From the NCBI GenBank assembly GCA_002433075.1, contig DJHM01000027.1, forward strand, positions 916-43,696: 42,781 nt of DNA. Reading direction: 5' to 3'. This DNA comes from Latescibacteria bacterium UBA6620. GTDB taxonomy: Bacteria; Latescibacterota; UBA2968. A program made the translations under genes and the position numbers. Below the pieces are notes generated by a model. That model was not told the DNA's origin and made no database searches. It saw nothing but the letters and a program-made list of their open reading frames with translations. This document shows, one piece after another, positions 7,447-16,097 of the stretch (the first letter of the stretch is position 1; each line of letters opens with the position of its first letter).

Positions 7447-9120
7447 TCAGTCCGGGAGCCACGCCCGGGGAGCAATGCCTTCCAGATGTGTCTTGACGTC
7501 GACGACAGCTGGTCTTCCAGACTCGAACGCCTGGTCCAGTGCGCTGGGCAGCTCGCTCGGCTTGTTCACCGTCAGTCCAAGACATCCCATCGATTCGGCC
7601 ATCTTCGCGAAATCCACCTCGGGGAAGAGCCACAGTTCATCCGAGCCTTCGGTTCTTCCGCCGTAGACCGCTTCGACACCCCCCTGTTCCTGATTGAGAG
7701 AGTGATTGTTGTTCACGACGGTCACGGTGTTGATGCCGTTCTTCATCGCCGTATCAAGCTCCGTCATGTGATACCAGATTCCCCCGTCGCCCGTGAAGCA
7801 GAGTACGGGACGGTCGGGCTTGGCACATTTGGCACCGATCGCTGCGGGCAGTCCCCACCCGAGCGACCCCGCACACCGCACGTACGTCTGACCGGGGTCC
7901 GTGAAATCGAGCATCGTCCCGGTCCAGATCCCGGAGTGGCCGGTGTCCGACACCAGGATGACGTCGGATGGAAGGTAGTCGGACAGTTCCTTGCACAGGC
8001 GCTCCGGTCGCATCGGAATCTCATCCGAGTCGGCCTTGTCCTGGACGGACGCCCGCCATTCCGCAACGAGTTCGTGGACTCGAGCAAGCCACTTCGTCCT
8101 CGGTTCGACTGCTTCCGCCTGCTCTACCATCTTCCGAAGCGAACTCCGGATGTCGCCCTGCAGACCCACCTCGATGGGATAGTTGCGACCCAGTTCCTCA
8201 GCATTGATGTCCAGCTGAATGACCGGAGTCCCCTGCGGCGGAATGCGGTACTGATGCGTAACCTGCCCACCGGCGTGGCTCCCGATGAAAAAAACGAGGT
8301 CGGCTTCACAAAGGGCCTGATTCGTACAGAAACGCGAATAGTTCCCGGGCGTACCCAGAGCCAGATCGTGGTCGGCTGGAAACATCGCCTTCGCGTTAAG
8401 CGAGGTCGCAACCGGGATCGACAGTTTCTCAGCGAGCGCGATCAGCTCCGCCCTCGCGTCCGATGTGGTCACCCCTCCCCCGGCGACAATGACCGGCCTT
8501 TCCGCCGCAGCCAGGCGCCTCAACACTTCCGCGATCGCTTCCAGCTCGGCCTCGGGTCTGAACGGCGGAACCGACGCGAACAACTTCTCAGGCATCCCCT
8601 CCAGGTCTCCCTCGCAGTCGACCACAGCGGATCCGCTTAGGGCCTCGAGATCGAGGTGCGCGGGCCCAGGCGTGCCCGTCGTCGCGGCCCGGAACGCCTG
8701 TCGCAGGTAGACGGGAAGCTGTTCGGGGGTGGCGACATCGGCACTGTACTTCGTCACCGCCGAGAACGGATTGACGTGATTGACTTCCTGGTAGGCGTGC
8801 CGCTGCAGACTGATCTGAGTCTCCCGCCCCGTAATCGCCACAACGGGAGAGCACGCGAGAAAGGCGTCCTGCAGACCCGCCGCGAGATTGACCGCGCCGA
8901 CAGATTGGGCCATACACAGCCCCGGCCCTCGATTCACACGCGCATAGGCATCGGCCATGTAGGCGGCCGCTTTCTCACCGTGCGTCTGAATGCGCTTCAT
9001 TCCGAGCTTCTCCATTTCCATCAGCGCACGGGGTGCGATGTAGGGCATGAAGAAAACGTGTGTAATGCCGAGTCCGTGAACCGAATCGGCAAGAAACTTC
9101 GCTCCAGTCATCTCAGGCAT
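7447..9120 (-). CDS. ThDP-dependent enzyme, acetolactate-synthase-like
   Basis: A 557-residue, three-domain ThDP enzyme. The N-terminal Pyr domain has the cofactor-activating glutamate E49 in HGEKAAAYMADAYAR; the central Rossmann-like domain has PVIVAGGGV; and the C-terminal PP domain has the metal/ThDP motif GDGGIW...NGINTVTVVNNN (GDG, ~25 residues, NNN). An AGGA-type ribosome site precedes ATG 9120. Family members condense or decarboxylate 2-oxo acids. The absence of an adjacent regulatory subunit and of ilvC or ilvD argues against a plain branched-chain amino-acid role. A second ThDP enzyme lies 57 bases upstream and a 3-hydroxyacyl-CoA-dehydrogenase-like gene 47 bases downstream, which suggests one catabolic unit. 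The exact substrate cannot be read from the sequence. Confidence 0.88.
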   Translation of the reverse strand: MPEMTGAKFLADSVHGLGITHVFFMPYIAPRALMEMEKLGMKRIQTHGEKAAAYMADAYARVNRGPGLCMAQSVGAVNLAAGLQDAFLACSPVVAITGRETQISLQRHAYQEVNHVNPFSAVTKYSADVATPEQLPVYLRQAFRAATTGTPGPAHLDLEALSGSAVVDCEGDLEGMPEKLFASVPPFRPEAELEAIAEVLRRLAAAERPVIVAGGGVTTSDARAELIALAEKLSIPVATSLNAKAMFPADHDLALGTPGNYSRFCTNQALCEADLVFFIGSHAGGQVTHQYRIPPQGTPVIQLDINAEELGRNYPIEVGLQGDIRSSLRKMVEQAEAVEPRTKWLARVHELVAEWRASVQDKADSDEIPMRPERLCKELSDYLPSDVILVSDTGHSGIWTGTMLDFTDPGQTYVRCAGSLGWGLPAAIGAKCAKPDRPVLCFTGDGGIWYHMTELDTAMKNGINTVTVVNNNHSLNQEQGGVEAVYGGRTEGSDELWLFPEVDFAKMAESMGCLGLTVNKPSELPSALDQAFESGRPAVVDVKTHLEGIAPRAWLPD

Positions 9121-9177
9121 ACCGTTCCTCAGTGTGGTGTGACGATTTCAGCCGCCAGGCCAGATCTGCCGCTGGTT

Positions 9178-10878
9178 TCATACAAGCTTGTAGGGCGCTG
9201 CACCGCGCCCTCCCTCGGGAAGACCCGACGGAAGTCGAACGTCGAGCAGGTAGGGTCGCTGTTCTTTCGTGACAGTGTTCAGACCAGCGTCCAGCGCCGC
9301 TTCCAGCCCGCCCTCCTCGGTAACGCGATCCCCCTCGACACCAAAGCCATCCGCGATCTTCACGGGATCGATTCCTTCGAGCGCAACCCCCGCATATGCT
9401 CCGGATTTTTTCATCTCCCCTTCCGCCCTAGAAAAAGCGCCCGATACGATCCCGTAGGACTCGTTGTTCGAAATGACATACAGAAGCGGAATCCCGTGGT
9501 GTACGGCGGTCCACATCCCCGAGTCCGCGTAGTAAAGGGAGCCGTCTCCTACCAGACCGACGACCGGCTTCTCTGGCGCCGCGAGTTTCACGCCAACGGC
9601 GCCTCCGACCCCGTACCCTTCAGACCCTCCCGCCGCGCGCAGATAAACATTCTCTGGAGCCGGCTCGGCAACTCCGTCGAGCGTGACCGCGTACTGCTCG
9701 ACCATCACTTGGCCGCCACCCGCCCGTGCGAGTGCCCGATCCAGGTGATCGGCCAGGACCCACGGGCGCACACGTCCCTCCACGGGCTTCGGGCGTCGCG
9801 CAGTCTTCAGTCGGCGTTCTCTCAAGGTCTGGGCCTGAGCATGGGCGCGGGTTCGACGATCTGCAAACCGATCCGCCTTCGTCTGTGCTTCCAGGCGTGA
9901 CAGGGTTCGGCCTTCGTCCGCGAGCACACCCAGATCGAGGCCGGGGATGTTCTTGAGGTTCTCCCCGTCCGACCCCACCGCGATCAGACGGTCGGCCCCG
10001 GAAAGGGACCCGAAGTCCTGCGGCTTTCCTCGGCCGCCCAAACGTACTCCCGTACACAGGACGAGGTCCGGCTCGATTTCCGCCACAGCCTCGTCGATCC
10101 TTCCGCAGAGTAGAGCATTGTCCTTGGGAACACGGCGCATCTCCGCCCAGTTGCCCGCGATCGGGATGCCGTATTGCTCGGCGAAGGAAACGAGCCCCGC
10201 CTCGCTACCGCTCTTCCAGATCCCGTCACCAGCATAGATCAGGGGCCGCTTCGCATCGTGGAGCGCCCGGGCGATAACCTCGACGTCGGCGTCGTCAGGA
10301 TAGCCGGCACGTAGCATTGGAATCGCACCCTCGATCAGCTGAGTGCTGACCTGCTGGTCGTCGAGCAACCGATCGTAGACCGCCAAGTGCACGGGGCCGA
10401 CGGGGGGCGTCCTTGCGATCAGCAACGCCCGATAGATTGCCTGAGGCAGACCATCAGGCTCGATCACCGTCCAGCAGGCTTTGGTGAAGGGTTCGGCGAT
10501 TGACGTCGGCCCAACGTTGTGGCTCAGGTCCAACCCCACCTTGTCGCCATAACTTCCTGTATCCCCCGCAAACGTGATGACGACGACGGGAAGGCTGCCA
10601 CTCCACACGTTGATCAGCTGCCCCAGGCATTGGGCAAGCCCCGCTCCCAGGTGAACCACCATCACGGCGGGATCCAGTCCCACCTGCGTGTAACCTCCCG
10701 CCATCGAGGTCACACTTCCTTCATGCAGGGCCAGAATCCCGTCGATGTCGGGATGAACGTGGAGAGCGTCGAAGAATCGAGCTTCTCTGGAGCCGGAATT
10801 GTAGAACACGTACTTCAAGCCCGACGCAGCCAGCTGCTCGACCATGATCTGAGACGGATTCGCGGTGATCGGTTTCAT
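9178..10878 (-). CDS. ThDP-dependent enzyme, benzoylformate-decarboxylase-like
   Basis: A 566-residue ThDP-dependent protein starting MKPITANPSQ. The start at 10878 is preferred over longer options because GGAG lies just upstream. The activating glutamate is E53 in LHEGSVTSMAGGY. The central domain has RPLIYAGDGIW, and the PP domain has GLVGDGSLYYADSGMW followed by LLYVISNNESYG, the usual GDG...NN ThDP-Mg motif. The sequence is closer to the benzoylformate decarboxylase type than to acetolactate synthase, but this is my reading and not a database result. It is the first gene of a three-gene minus-strand run and shares only the general architecture with its neighbour, so the two are not a recent duplication. 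Confidence 0.85.
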   Translation of the reverse strand: MKPITANPSQIMVEQLAASGLKYVFYNSGSREARFFDALHVHPDIDGILALHEGSVTSMAGGYTQVGLDPAVMVVHLGAGLAQCLGQLINVWSGSLPVVVITFAGDTGSYGDKVGLDLSHNVGPTSIAEPFTKACWTVIEPDGLPQAIYRALLIARTPPVGPVHLAVYDRLLDDQQVSTQLIEGAIPMLRAGYPDDADVEVIARALHDAKRPLIYAGDGIWKSGSEAGLVSFAEQYGIPIAGNWAEMRRVPKDNALLCGRIDEAVAEIEPDLVLCTGVRLGGRGKPQDFGSLSGADRLIAVGSDGENLKNIPGLDLGVLADEGRTLSRLEAQTKADRFADRRTRAHAQAQTLRERRLKTARRPKPVEGRVRPWVLADHLDRALARAGGGQVMVEQYAVTLDGVAEPAPENVYLRAAGGSEGYGVGGAVGVKLAAPEKPVVGLVGDGSLYYADSGMWTAVHHGIPLLYVISNNESYGIVSGAFSRAEGEMKKSGAYAGVALEGIDPVKIADGFGVEGDRVTEEGGLEAALDAGLNTVTKEQRPYLLDVRLPSGLPEGGRGAAPYKLV

Positions 10879-11350
10879 AGAGAGCTCCAGCGAAAGATGC
10901 GCTACGCGACCGTACCACGGACGATCCAAAGATTGCGACAAAGCCTATTCGGCGCTACTGGGGAAAACCTCTCCCCACGATCGGGGCCCCAGAGAGGCTA
11001 ACCCCATCAACGGGTTCGCCCAGGATGGAGAGATCAAGAAACACGATGCTACAGATGCTTTCGCCCCCCCTCGATGATCGCCGAAGTGGCCGACGCCCCC
11101 TCCGGAGCTTGAGGTTGAAAAGGAGCGCGGACAGGTTTAGCTTCCCTACTGGAGTTCGAGTCAATCGGCTCGTGAGATGGAACCCGGGGGGCGACCATCC
11201 CTCTATCAGGCCGATCGAAATGGACGCCCTTATGAAGTGGCCAAAGAATGTTCAAAGGGGTCACGATCTCACATCGTGACCCCCTCTGTTTTGTGAGCAA
11301 CCTCTCGGAGCCCGCTCTGCTGGTACTGAAGGCAGAGGTAGACCGCGCAG
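10879..11350. other. Intergenic region without a gene
   Basis: This 470-base stretch separates the ThDP operon (minus) from the exporter gene (plus). I see no ORF with family-like composition and no RNA gene. It contains the hairpin at 11257-11284 and presumably both divergent promoters, though no consensus promoter is obvious. Confidence 0.5.
11257..11284 (+). terminator. Hairpin, probable terminator
   Basis: A perfect 11-bp stem GGGGTCACGAT/ATCGTGACCCC with loop CTCAC is followed on the plus strand by TCTGTTTTG. It lies 66 bases upstream of the exporter start, so it may end a transcript entering from the left or act as an attenuator. Confidence 0.6.
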
Positions 11351-12691
11351 ATGCCTGTAGTCACTCACCGACGACTCCTGACCCTGTTCCTCCCCCTGGC
11401 CTTCAGCGGTATCCTCTATCCCCTTTCGCGTCCGATCATCAATGCCGCACTCGCACGATCGCCCGACCCCATCACGGCGATCGTGGCCTTCGCGGTCGCT
11501 TACAGCATCAGCATGCCCCTTCAGTCGCCGATGTTCGGTCTCCGCCAGGTCGTCACGGCCCTCGCCGCGGACCGACAGATCCTTCGTCTAATCGCCCGGA
11601 TCAACTGGATGGTTGGGGTCGGAGCCGCTCTTCTCATTCTCTCGGTCGCACTGACGCCCACCTACGAGGCCATTGTCGTTGGTCTGATGGAAATACCCCC
11701 CGACATTGCCAGGGTCGGCCCTGCGGTCCTGGCCGTCATCGCAGCGGGCCCGCTCACCACAGCCGGGCGCGGTTACTATCAGGGCATCCTGGTCCGACAC
11801 GGCATCAGTATTCCTGTCGGAGTCGGCGCCATCGGATTTCTGGCCACCGTCACCGCGCTTCTCTGGGTGGGTGTGCTGTTCACCGACTGGGAGGGCGCCC
11901 TGCTCGCCGCGATCGCGACAACACTGGGCCAAGTCGTGTATCTTGCCTGTGTATGGCAGCCGGCCCGGAGCATTCTGAGGGACCGGATTCCCGATCTCAG
12001 CGAGTCGATTCGGCCCCAGCAGCGTTCCCACCGTTACATCCTCGGGTTCTACGTGCCCATCGCCGTCTCAACCGTCCTGATGACGCTCGTGGAACCGATG
12101 ATTCAGTCAGCCATCGCACGGTCCCCGCAGGCAGAAGCCTCGCTTGCGGCCTATTCTGTATGTATCTCTTTCATCTGGCTCGTCGGCGCGCCGCTCTGGA
12201 ACCTCCAGCAGGTTGTCATCTCCCAGGTTTCAGATCTCCAGTCCTACCAGAAAGTGAGTCGATTCGCGGTGGGCGTAACCGTGGCGCTGACGGTTCTCCT
12301 CGGACTCCTGGCGATCCCTCCCGTTGCCCGCTGGCTGTTCGGCAGCATCATCGGGATTACGGGCGATGCCTGGCGCGTGTCGGTGGACGGGTTCAAGTGG
12401 TTGGTCCTGGCCGGGGCGTTTATGGGGATCCGAAGCCTCTACCACGGCGTCCTCACCTGCCGTGGCCAGACTCGCGGAATCCAGACGGCTGCCGTTCTGC
12501 GGGCGGCCACGCTCGTCCTCACACTCGTCCTGGGTGTTCTGTCGGAACGGTGGAACGGATTCATCATCGCGGCCGTAGCGACACTGATCTCCGGGCTTGC
12601 CGAAGTCGTACTGCTGCGGCGATTCGTGGGTGCCCTGCAGTGGGACGCGGACGCTTCGAAGAGTGAGAATGGAAACACATCGAATGGATGA
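11351..12691 (+). CDS. Multidrug/oligosaccharidyl-lipid/polysaccharide (MOP) superfamily exporter, MATE/ANKH-like
   Basis: A 446-residue protein with about twelve hydrophobic segments in two similar halves. Each half starts with the same kind of motif: FLPLAFSGILYPLSRPIINAALARSPDP near residue 13 and FYVPIAVSTVLMTLVEPMIQSAIARSPQ near residue 235, each followed by a stretch ending in FGLRQVV or WNLQQVV. This internal duplication is typical of MATE-type and related MOP transporters, and the paired P(I/M)I(N/Q) helices resemble the ANKH-like branch. It should sit in the inner membrane and export a small molecule by ion antiport, but the cargo is unknown. The 3' end overlaps the start of the following PhyH gene by about 23 bases, so the two are cotranscribed. 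Confidence 0.8.
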   Translation: MPVVTHRRLLTLFLPLAFSGILYPLSRPIINAALARSPDPITAIVAFAVAYSISMPLQSPMFGLRQVVTALAADRQILRLIARINWMVGVGAALLILSVALTPTYEAIVVGLMEIPPDIARVGPAVLAVIAAGPLTTAGRGYYQGILVRHGISIPVGVGAIGFLATVTALLWVGVLFTDWEGALLAAIATTLGQVVYLACVWQPARSILRDRIPDLSESIRPQQRSHRYILGFYVPIAVSTVLMTLVEPMIQSAIARSPQAEASLAAYSVCISFIWLVGAPLWNLQQVVISQVSDLQSYQKVSRFAVGVTVALTVLLGLLAIPPVARWLFGSIIGITGDAWRVSVDGFKWLVLAGAFMGIRSLYHGVLTCRGQTRGIQTAAVLRAATLVLTLVLGVLSERWNGFIIAAVATLISGLAEVVLLRRFVGALQWDADASKSENGNTSNG

Positions 12692-13532
12692 GAAGCTGAC
12701 CGATTACCTGTTCGACCTGAGAGGTTTCCTGGTGCTGGAAGCAGCTATCGAACAGCAAGACCTCGACGCAATGAACTCGTGGGTCGACGACCAAGCCGAA
12801 TACGTGGAGCAACCCTGGGATGCGTCGTCGGACGAACCTCAGAGGCGGTGGATCGGTCACATCGAAACACACCGCTACGGAAACCACGACGGCGTAAACT
12901 TCCAGAACATCGTCGAAGGAGGTCCGGTGTTCGAGAAGATGATCGATCACCCCGCCTGGATCGAACTCGTTCGGAAGTACGTCAACCCGATCAATCGCCT
13001 GTCCATCCACGAGAACCTGCTGAATGTTCGCGGGCGGGGCGGGCACATCTATATGCATTCCGGCGGGCACTCCCCGATCTGCTACCAGACCTTCCGTCAG
13101 CGCAACACCGGAGAGTGGGCCGTTGGCCAGATCAATGTCCTGATGGCGCTCGAGGACATCGGACCGGGCGATGGCCCGACGGTCGTCGTGCCAGGAAGTC
13201 ACAAAGCGACGGAATTTCACCCGCGCCTCGATGTGGAGCTGGAACCAAGACGCGAAATGCCCGGCGGTACTGCATTCGCAATGGAGGAGGTCTATCTCAA
13301 GGCGGGAGACGCCCTGTTCTTCACGGACGGGATCTCGCACGGATCGGCCGAACGCACGAACGATGGACACCGCCGCACGGCTCTCTATCGATACTCTCCG
13401 CGCTACATCCGCTCACGATTCAACTATGCGCTCTCGGACGCCCTCCGAGCGCGGCTCACCCCCGCACGTCTCGAGATTCTCGACCCCATCGAGCAGCGAC
13501 GACCGCCAGAATTGAATATGGAGCGAACGTAG
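12669..13532 (+). CDS. Phytanoyl-CoA dioxygenase (PhyH) family protein without the usual HxD motif
   Basis: A 287-residue double-stranded beta-helix protein beginning METHRMDEKL. The start at 12669 overlaps the exporter gene; the ATG at 12684 is an alternative. The late part follows the family: INVLMALEDIGPGDGP, VVVPGSHK, and a distal histidine H224 in ISHGSAER with an arginine near 236 for the 2-oxo-acid carboxylate. At the place of the iron-binding HxD, however, the sequence reads YMHSGGHS (H130, G132), with no acidic residue. A glycine in this position is a hallmark of Fe/2-oxoglutarate halogenases, and it is also seen in poorly understood PhyH subfamilies. Translational coupling to the exporter suggests that enzyme and transporter handle the same compound. 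Confidence 0.8.
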   Translation: METHRMDEKLTDYLFDLRGFLVLEAAIEQQDLDAMNSWVDDQAEYVEQPWDASSDEPQRRWIGHIETHRYGNHDGVNFQNIVEGGPVFEKMIDHPAWIELVRKYVNPINRLSIHENLLNVRGRGGHIYMHSGGHSPICYQTFRQRNTGEWAVGQINVLMALEDIGPGDGPTVVVPGSHKATEFHPRLDVELEPRREMPGGTAFAMEEVYLKAGDALFFTDGISHGSAERTNDGHRRTALYRYSPRYIRSRFNYALSDALRARLTPARLEILDPIEQRRPPELNMERT

Positions 13533-13586
13533 TTCGACGCTCCACCCGGTTCTGTGGGTGAACACTTGTACAGATCCATTCGGGCA

Positions 13587-14231
13587 TTATTCGATTTCGA
13601 TCGTGCCCCTGGGCGTCTCGATCGTCGCCACGATCCTTCCGGCTCCCTCTCGAACCTTCCCTCCTACGCCGAAATCCGCCAGCGCGTTTTCGAATCCAAC
13701 CGGGTCTTCGTGCGTGATCTCGATCCCCAGCAGGCGACACCCTCCGGGCGAACTCACAGCCGGGTATTGCGAATCCCCGCCCCATTCAATAAAGAAAGGA
13801 AACGGCTCTACCTCGGGAGAGCCGAACCGATTCTTGATCCTCATCGTCTTCCAGGACAGCGACTCACCCTCGGGTGTGCGCCGCGCGCCGTCTCGAAAGT
13901 CCAGCTCCTCGGAACCAGCCTCGTAGGCCAGCTTCTTCAGATCGTCGACCTGAACCGCCCACGCGACAAGACGAGGCTCGGAGAGTCCAGGAAGGTCGAT
14001 CGGGAAGCTGAAGGTATCCTGGTCGGGATCAGGTGAAATGATCTCCAGATACGTCGATTCTCCCAGCGAGATCAGCGCGTTTTTCGTTCCCACACCCGGA
14101 TGGACACCACCCACCGTAGCCCTTACGCCCGCCCGATCCTCGACCCACGCGATCCCGAGTTCCAGATCGGGGCTTCCCAGGAGCAAATGGTCCGTCGCCT
14201 GAGTGGCCTCTCGGTATGCCTCCACTGCCAT
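13587..14231 (-). CDS. VOC-family protein, glyoxalase-like domain
   Basis: A 214-residue protein with a glyoxalase-like (Glyoxalase_3 type) pattern. An N-terminal strand ATDHLLLGSPDLELGIAWVEDRAGVRAT opens the first beta-alpha-beta-beta-beta module, with the GGVHPGVGTKNALISLGESTYLEIISPDP signature. The second module includes LVAWAVQVDDL and ends with GCRLLGIEITHEDP. The H in TDH and the E in YLEII are the likely metal ligands by family analogy. The substrate is unknown. It is a single gene facing the exporter/PhyH pair, and the two units converge. Confidence 0.85.
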   Translation of the reverse strand: MAVEAYREATQATDHLLLGSPDLELGIAWVEDRAGVRATVGGVHPGVGTKNALISLGESTYLEIISPDPDQDTFSFPIDLPGLSEPRLVAWAVQVDDLKKLAYEAGSEELDFRDGARRTPEGESLSWKTMRIKNRFGSPEVEPFPFFIEWGGDSQYPAVSSPGGCRLLGIEITHEDPVGFENALADFGVGGKVREGAGRIVATIETPRGTIEIE

Positions 14232-14314
14232 TCTCCCATGCTATCAACGTGGTCCAGATCACAGACCTGTCTTCGGATTCATAAATAATCGGGTTCCGGG
14301 CTCTTGCGGGCAAC

Positions 14315-15616
14315 GTGACTGACCGTAGAGCCTGGTTTGCCGGCACTCTACTGTCCGTGATCGCTGGGCTCGGTCCGCCCTCCGGCGCACAGACCCTGCC
14401 CGGCAATCCCATCCACGAATTCTCTCTGCTGGACCTGAACAGCGTAGGCCACGAACCGGGAGACCACCGGGGTCAAGTCCTGATCCTGTTCCTCCTGGGC
14501 CACAACTGAAGCGTCTGTAGAGCGGCGGCGGCGCTCGTGCAGAGTGAGGTTGTAGAAGCTCATCGGAACAAGCCCGTTCAGATGCTCGGGCTCGACCTGT
14601 ATAACGGGTCTCAGTCTCAGCTCGGCGCCTTTCGCTCGGTCAACCGCGTCGACTTTCCCCTCCTGCAGCGTGCCGGTGCGGGAGGAATTCCCTGGGGTCT
14701 CGGCGTCGAAAACATCATTGTGATCGATCGTCGAGGAACCGTTCAGGGCGTTTTCGGAATCACCCAGCGAAGCGCCGTCAACAGCGCCGTTAACCAGGCC
14801 GTGAACGACCGTGTCCCGAAGTCGAGCCTCACCCCGGCGTCGCTCGACTTCGGCCAAACCGCCACCGTCGGCACTCCAATCCAGCTCACCCTGAGTATCG
14901 AAAACACCGGAAACGGCTCGCTCGAGGTGTCTGGCATATCAAGCGGTCTGCAGGACGTCCAAGCCGACCCACCGACCTTGTCTGTGTCGCCAGCTCAGAC
15001 CCGGGAAGTTTCTATCATCCTCACCCCCACCGGGGAGGGACAACTCGGCAGGGAAACGCTGTTCGTGAGGACGGACGACCTCGACTGGTCCCTTCCCATC
15101 TCGCCGATTTTCGTAGAGCCCGCTCCTCCACCCGTCATCGCGCTGCCCGAATCCTCGATCGACCTCGGGACGATCGAAATCGGACGCTCCGGCTCGGGGA
15201 CGTTGCGTATTCGGAACGATGGACAGAGTGAGCTCGATGTGTCGAACCTGACCTCCAGCGTGGGCGACCTCCGATTCGCAACCCGGATGCTGACCATTGC
15301 TCCCGGGGAAACCGGCGTGGTCTCCCTTACGCCCGACCCCGATTCAGCCGGCCCCATTTCCGGCACCATCGAGATCGCCAGTAACGACCCCGAAGGACCC
15401 ATCGCGACCGTCATGTTTTCCGCAATTGCAATCGACATCCCCGCCGATGCCCGCGCCGATTTCGACGGCAGCGGGTTGATCGACTTCGCGGATTCCCTGG
15501 GTTTCGCAGGGGCATTCGGCACGGCCGAATCGGTTTACGACATCAACGAGAACGGTTCGGTCGACTTCGCCGACTTTCTGACTTTCGCCCAAAACTTCGG
15601 GAGATCCGTGAACTGA
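14315..15616 (+). CDS. Candidate selenoprotein: secreted thioredoxin-like (UxxC) protein with ASH repeats and dockerin-like C-terminus
   Basis: From GTG 14315 one frame runs 433 codons to 15616, interrupted only by TGA at 14507-14509. Order: signal peptide (residues 1-25); thioredoxin-like domain (30-150) with VLILFLLGHN-U65-SVC68, so the TGA takes the place of the first Cys of CxxC; later VQMLGLDLYNG and ENIIVIDRRGTVQGVFG strands of the AhpC/TlpA-type fold; two ASH/choice-of-anchor-D repeats (170-266, 276-374); and a two-loop dockerin/EF-hand-like end (DFDGSGLIDFAD, DINENGSVDFAD). A hairpin directly after the TGA (14515-14542) fits a bacterial SECIS. Family role: a periplasmic or secreted thiol-disulfide oxidoreductase. 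A plain nonsense mutation is the alternative, but no other lesion is present. Confidence 0.72.
14515..14542 (+). promoter_or_regulatory. Candidate SECIS hairpin downstream of the in-frame TGA
   Basis: Five bases after the TGA, CTGTA (14515-14519) pairs with TGCAG (14538-14542), G14537 bulges, and GAGCG (14520-14524) pairs with CGCTC (14532-14536). A 7-base loop GCGGCGG starts 15 bases past the TGA. The distance, the bulge and a G at the start of the loop agree with the bacterial SECIS layout bound by SelB. Confidence 0.55.
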
Positions 15617-15653
15617 TATTTCAGTTCGGTCCCCGGACATCAGGGTCCCAGAT

Positions 15654-15690
15654 ACAGAAAACCCCGGGCATTCGCTCCGGGGTTTTCTGT
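15654..15690. terminator. Bidirectional rho-independent terminator
   Basis: A 14-bp perfect stem, ACAGAAAACCCCGG (15654-15667) with CCGGGGTTTTCTGT (15677-15690), has A- and T-runs built into the arms. It lies between the plus-strand selenoprotein candidate and the minus-strand NIPSNAP gene and can serve both. Confidence 0.88.
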
Positions 15691-15717
15691 AGTACGCAAG
15701 AGGCCGGTCGTGGAGAT

Positions 15718-16038
15718 CTACTTGAGGACCGAACGCGATGTCGGGACAATCCTGGTCACCACGATGCGTTCCCGATCCATAATCTCCCCGATCCGGGGGC
15801 CGATGTCGTCTGTCCACTGGGGATCTTCATAGACGGCCTTGTAGAGCTGTTCGCGCTCTTCTTCGCTTTCGAAGCGGCGCATCCAGATGTAGAGGTCGTC
15901 TTCCTCCTCGGCCGTAAAGCTTCCCGTGACCACCATCCCTCTTGCCACCTGGAACGGGATGATCTCCTTCTCCATGAATTCGACCCACTCCGCCATCCGG
16001 CCATCCTTGATGCGGTACTGCCGATACTCGTAGAACAT
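15718..16038 (-). CDS. NIPSNAP family protein
   Basis: A 106-residue protein with the ferredoxin-like dimeric alpha-beta fold of NIPSNAP proteins: it starts MFYEYRQYRIKDGRMAEWVEFM, then has GSFTAEEEDDLYIWMRRFES, and ends in the characteristic RIVPTSRS-type tail. The biochemical role of bacterial NIPSNAP proteins is not settled. It is the last gene of a minus-strand unit with DUF1080 and Gfo/Idh/MocA genes upstream, a combination common in sugar-catabolic islands of Planctomycetes- and Poribacteria-like genomes. Confidence 0.9.
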   Translation of the reverse strand: MFYEYRQYRIKDGRMAEWVEFMEKEIIPFQVARGMVVTGSFTAEEEDDLYIWMRRFESEEEREQLYKAVYEDPQWTDDIGPRIGEIMDRERIVVTRIVPTSRSVLK

Positions 16039-16097
16039 TCCACACCCTTTCTCTTACCCTCTCAAGGAGGAACGCGTTTCACGACTTCTCACCGGAT

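Noticed and set aside
9178..9900. Long plus-strand frames opposite the ThDP enzymes, metallophosphoesterase and lipoprotein genes
   Set aside because: They mirror GC-rich codon use of real minus/plus genes and lack any motif or ribosome site; the opposite strands carry complete catalytic signatures.
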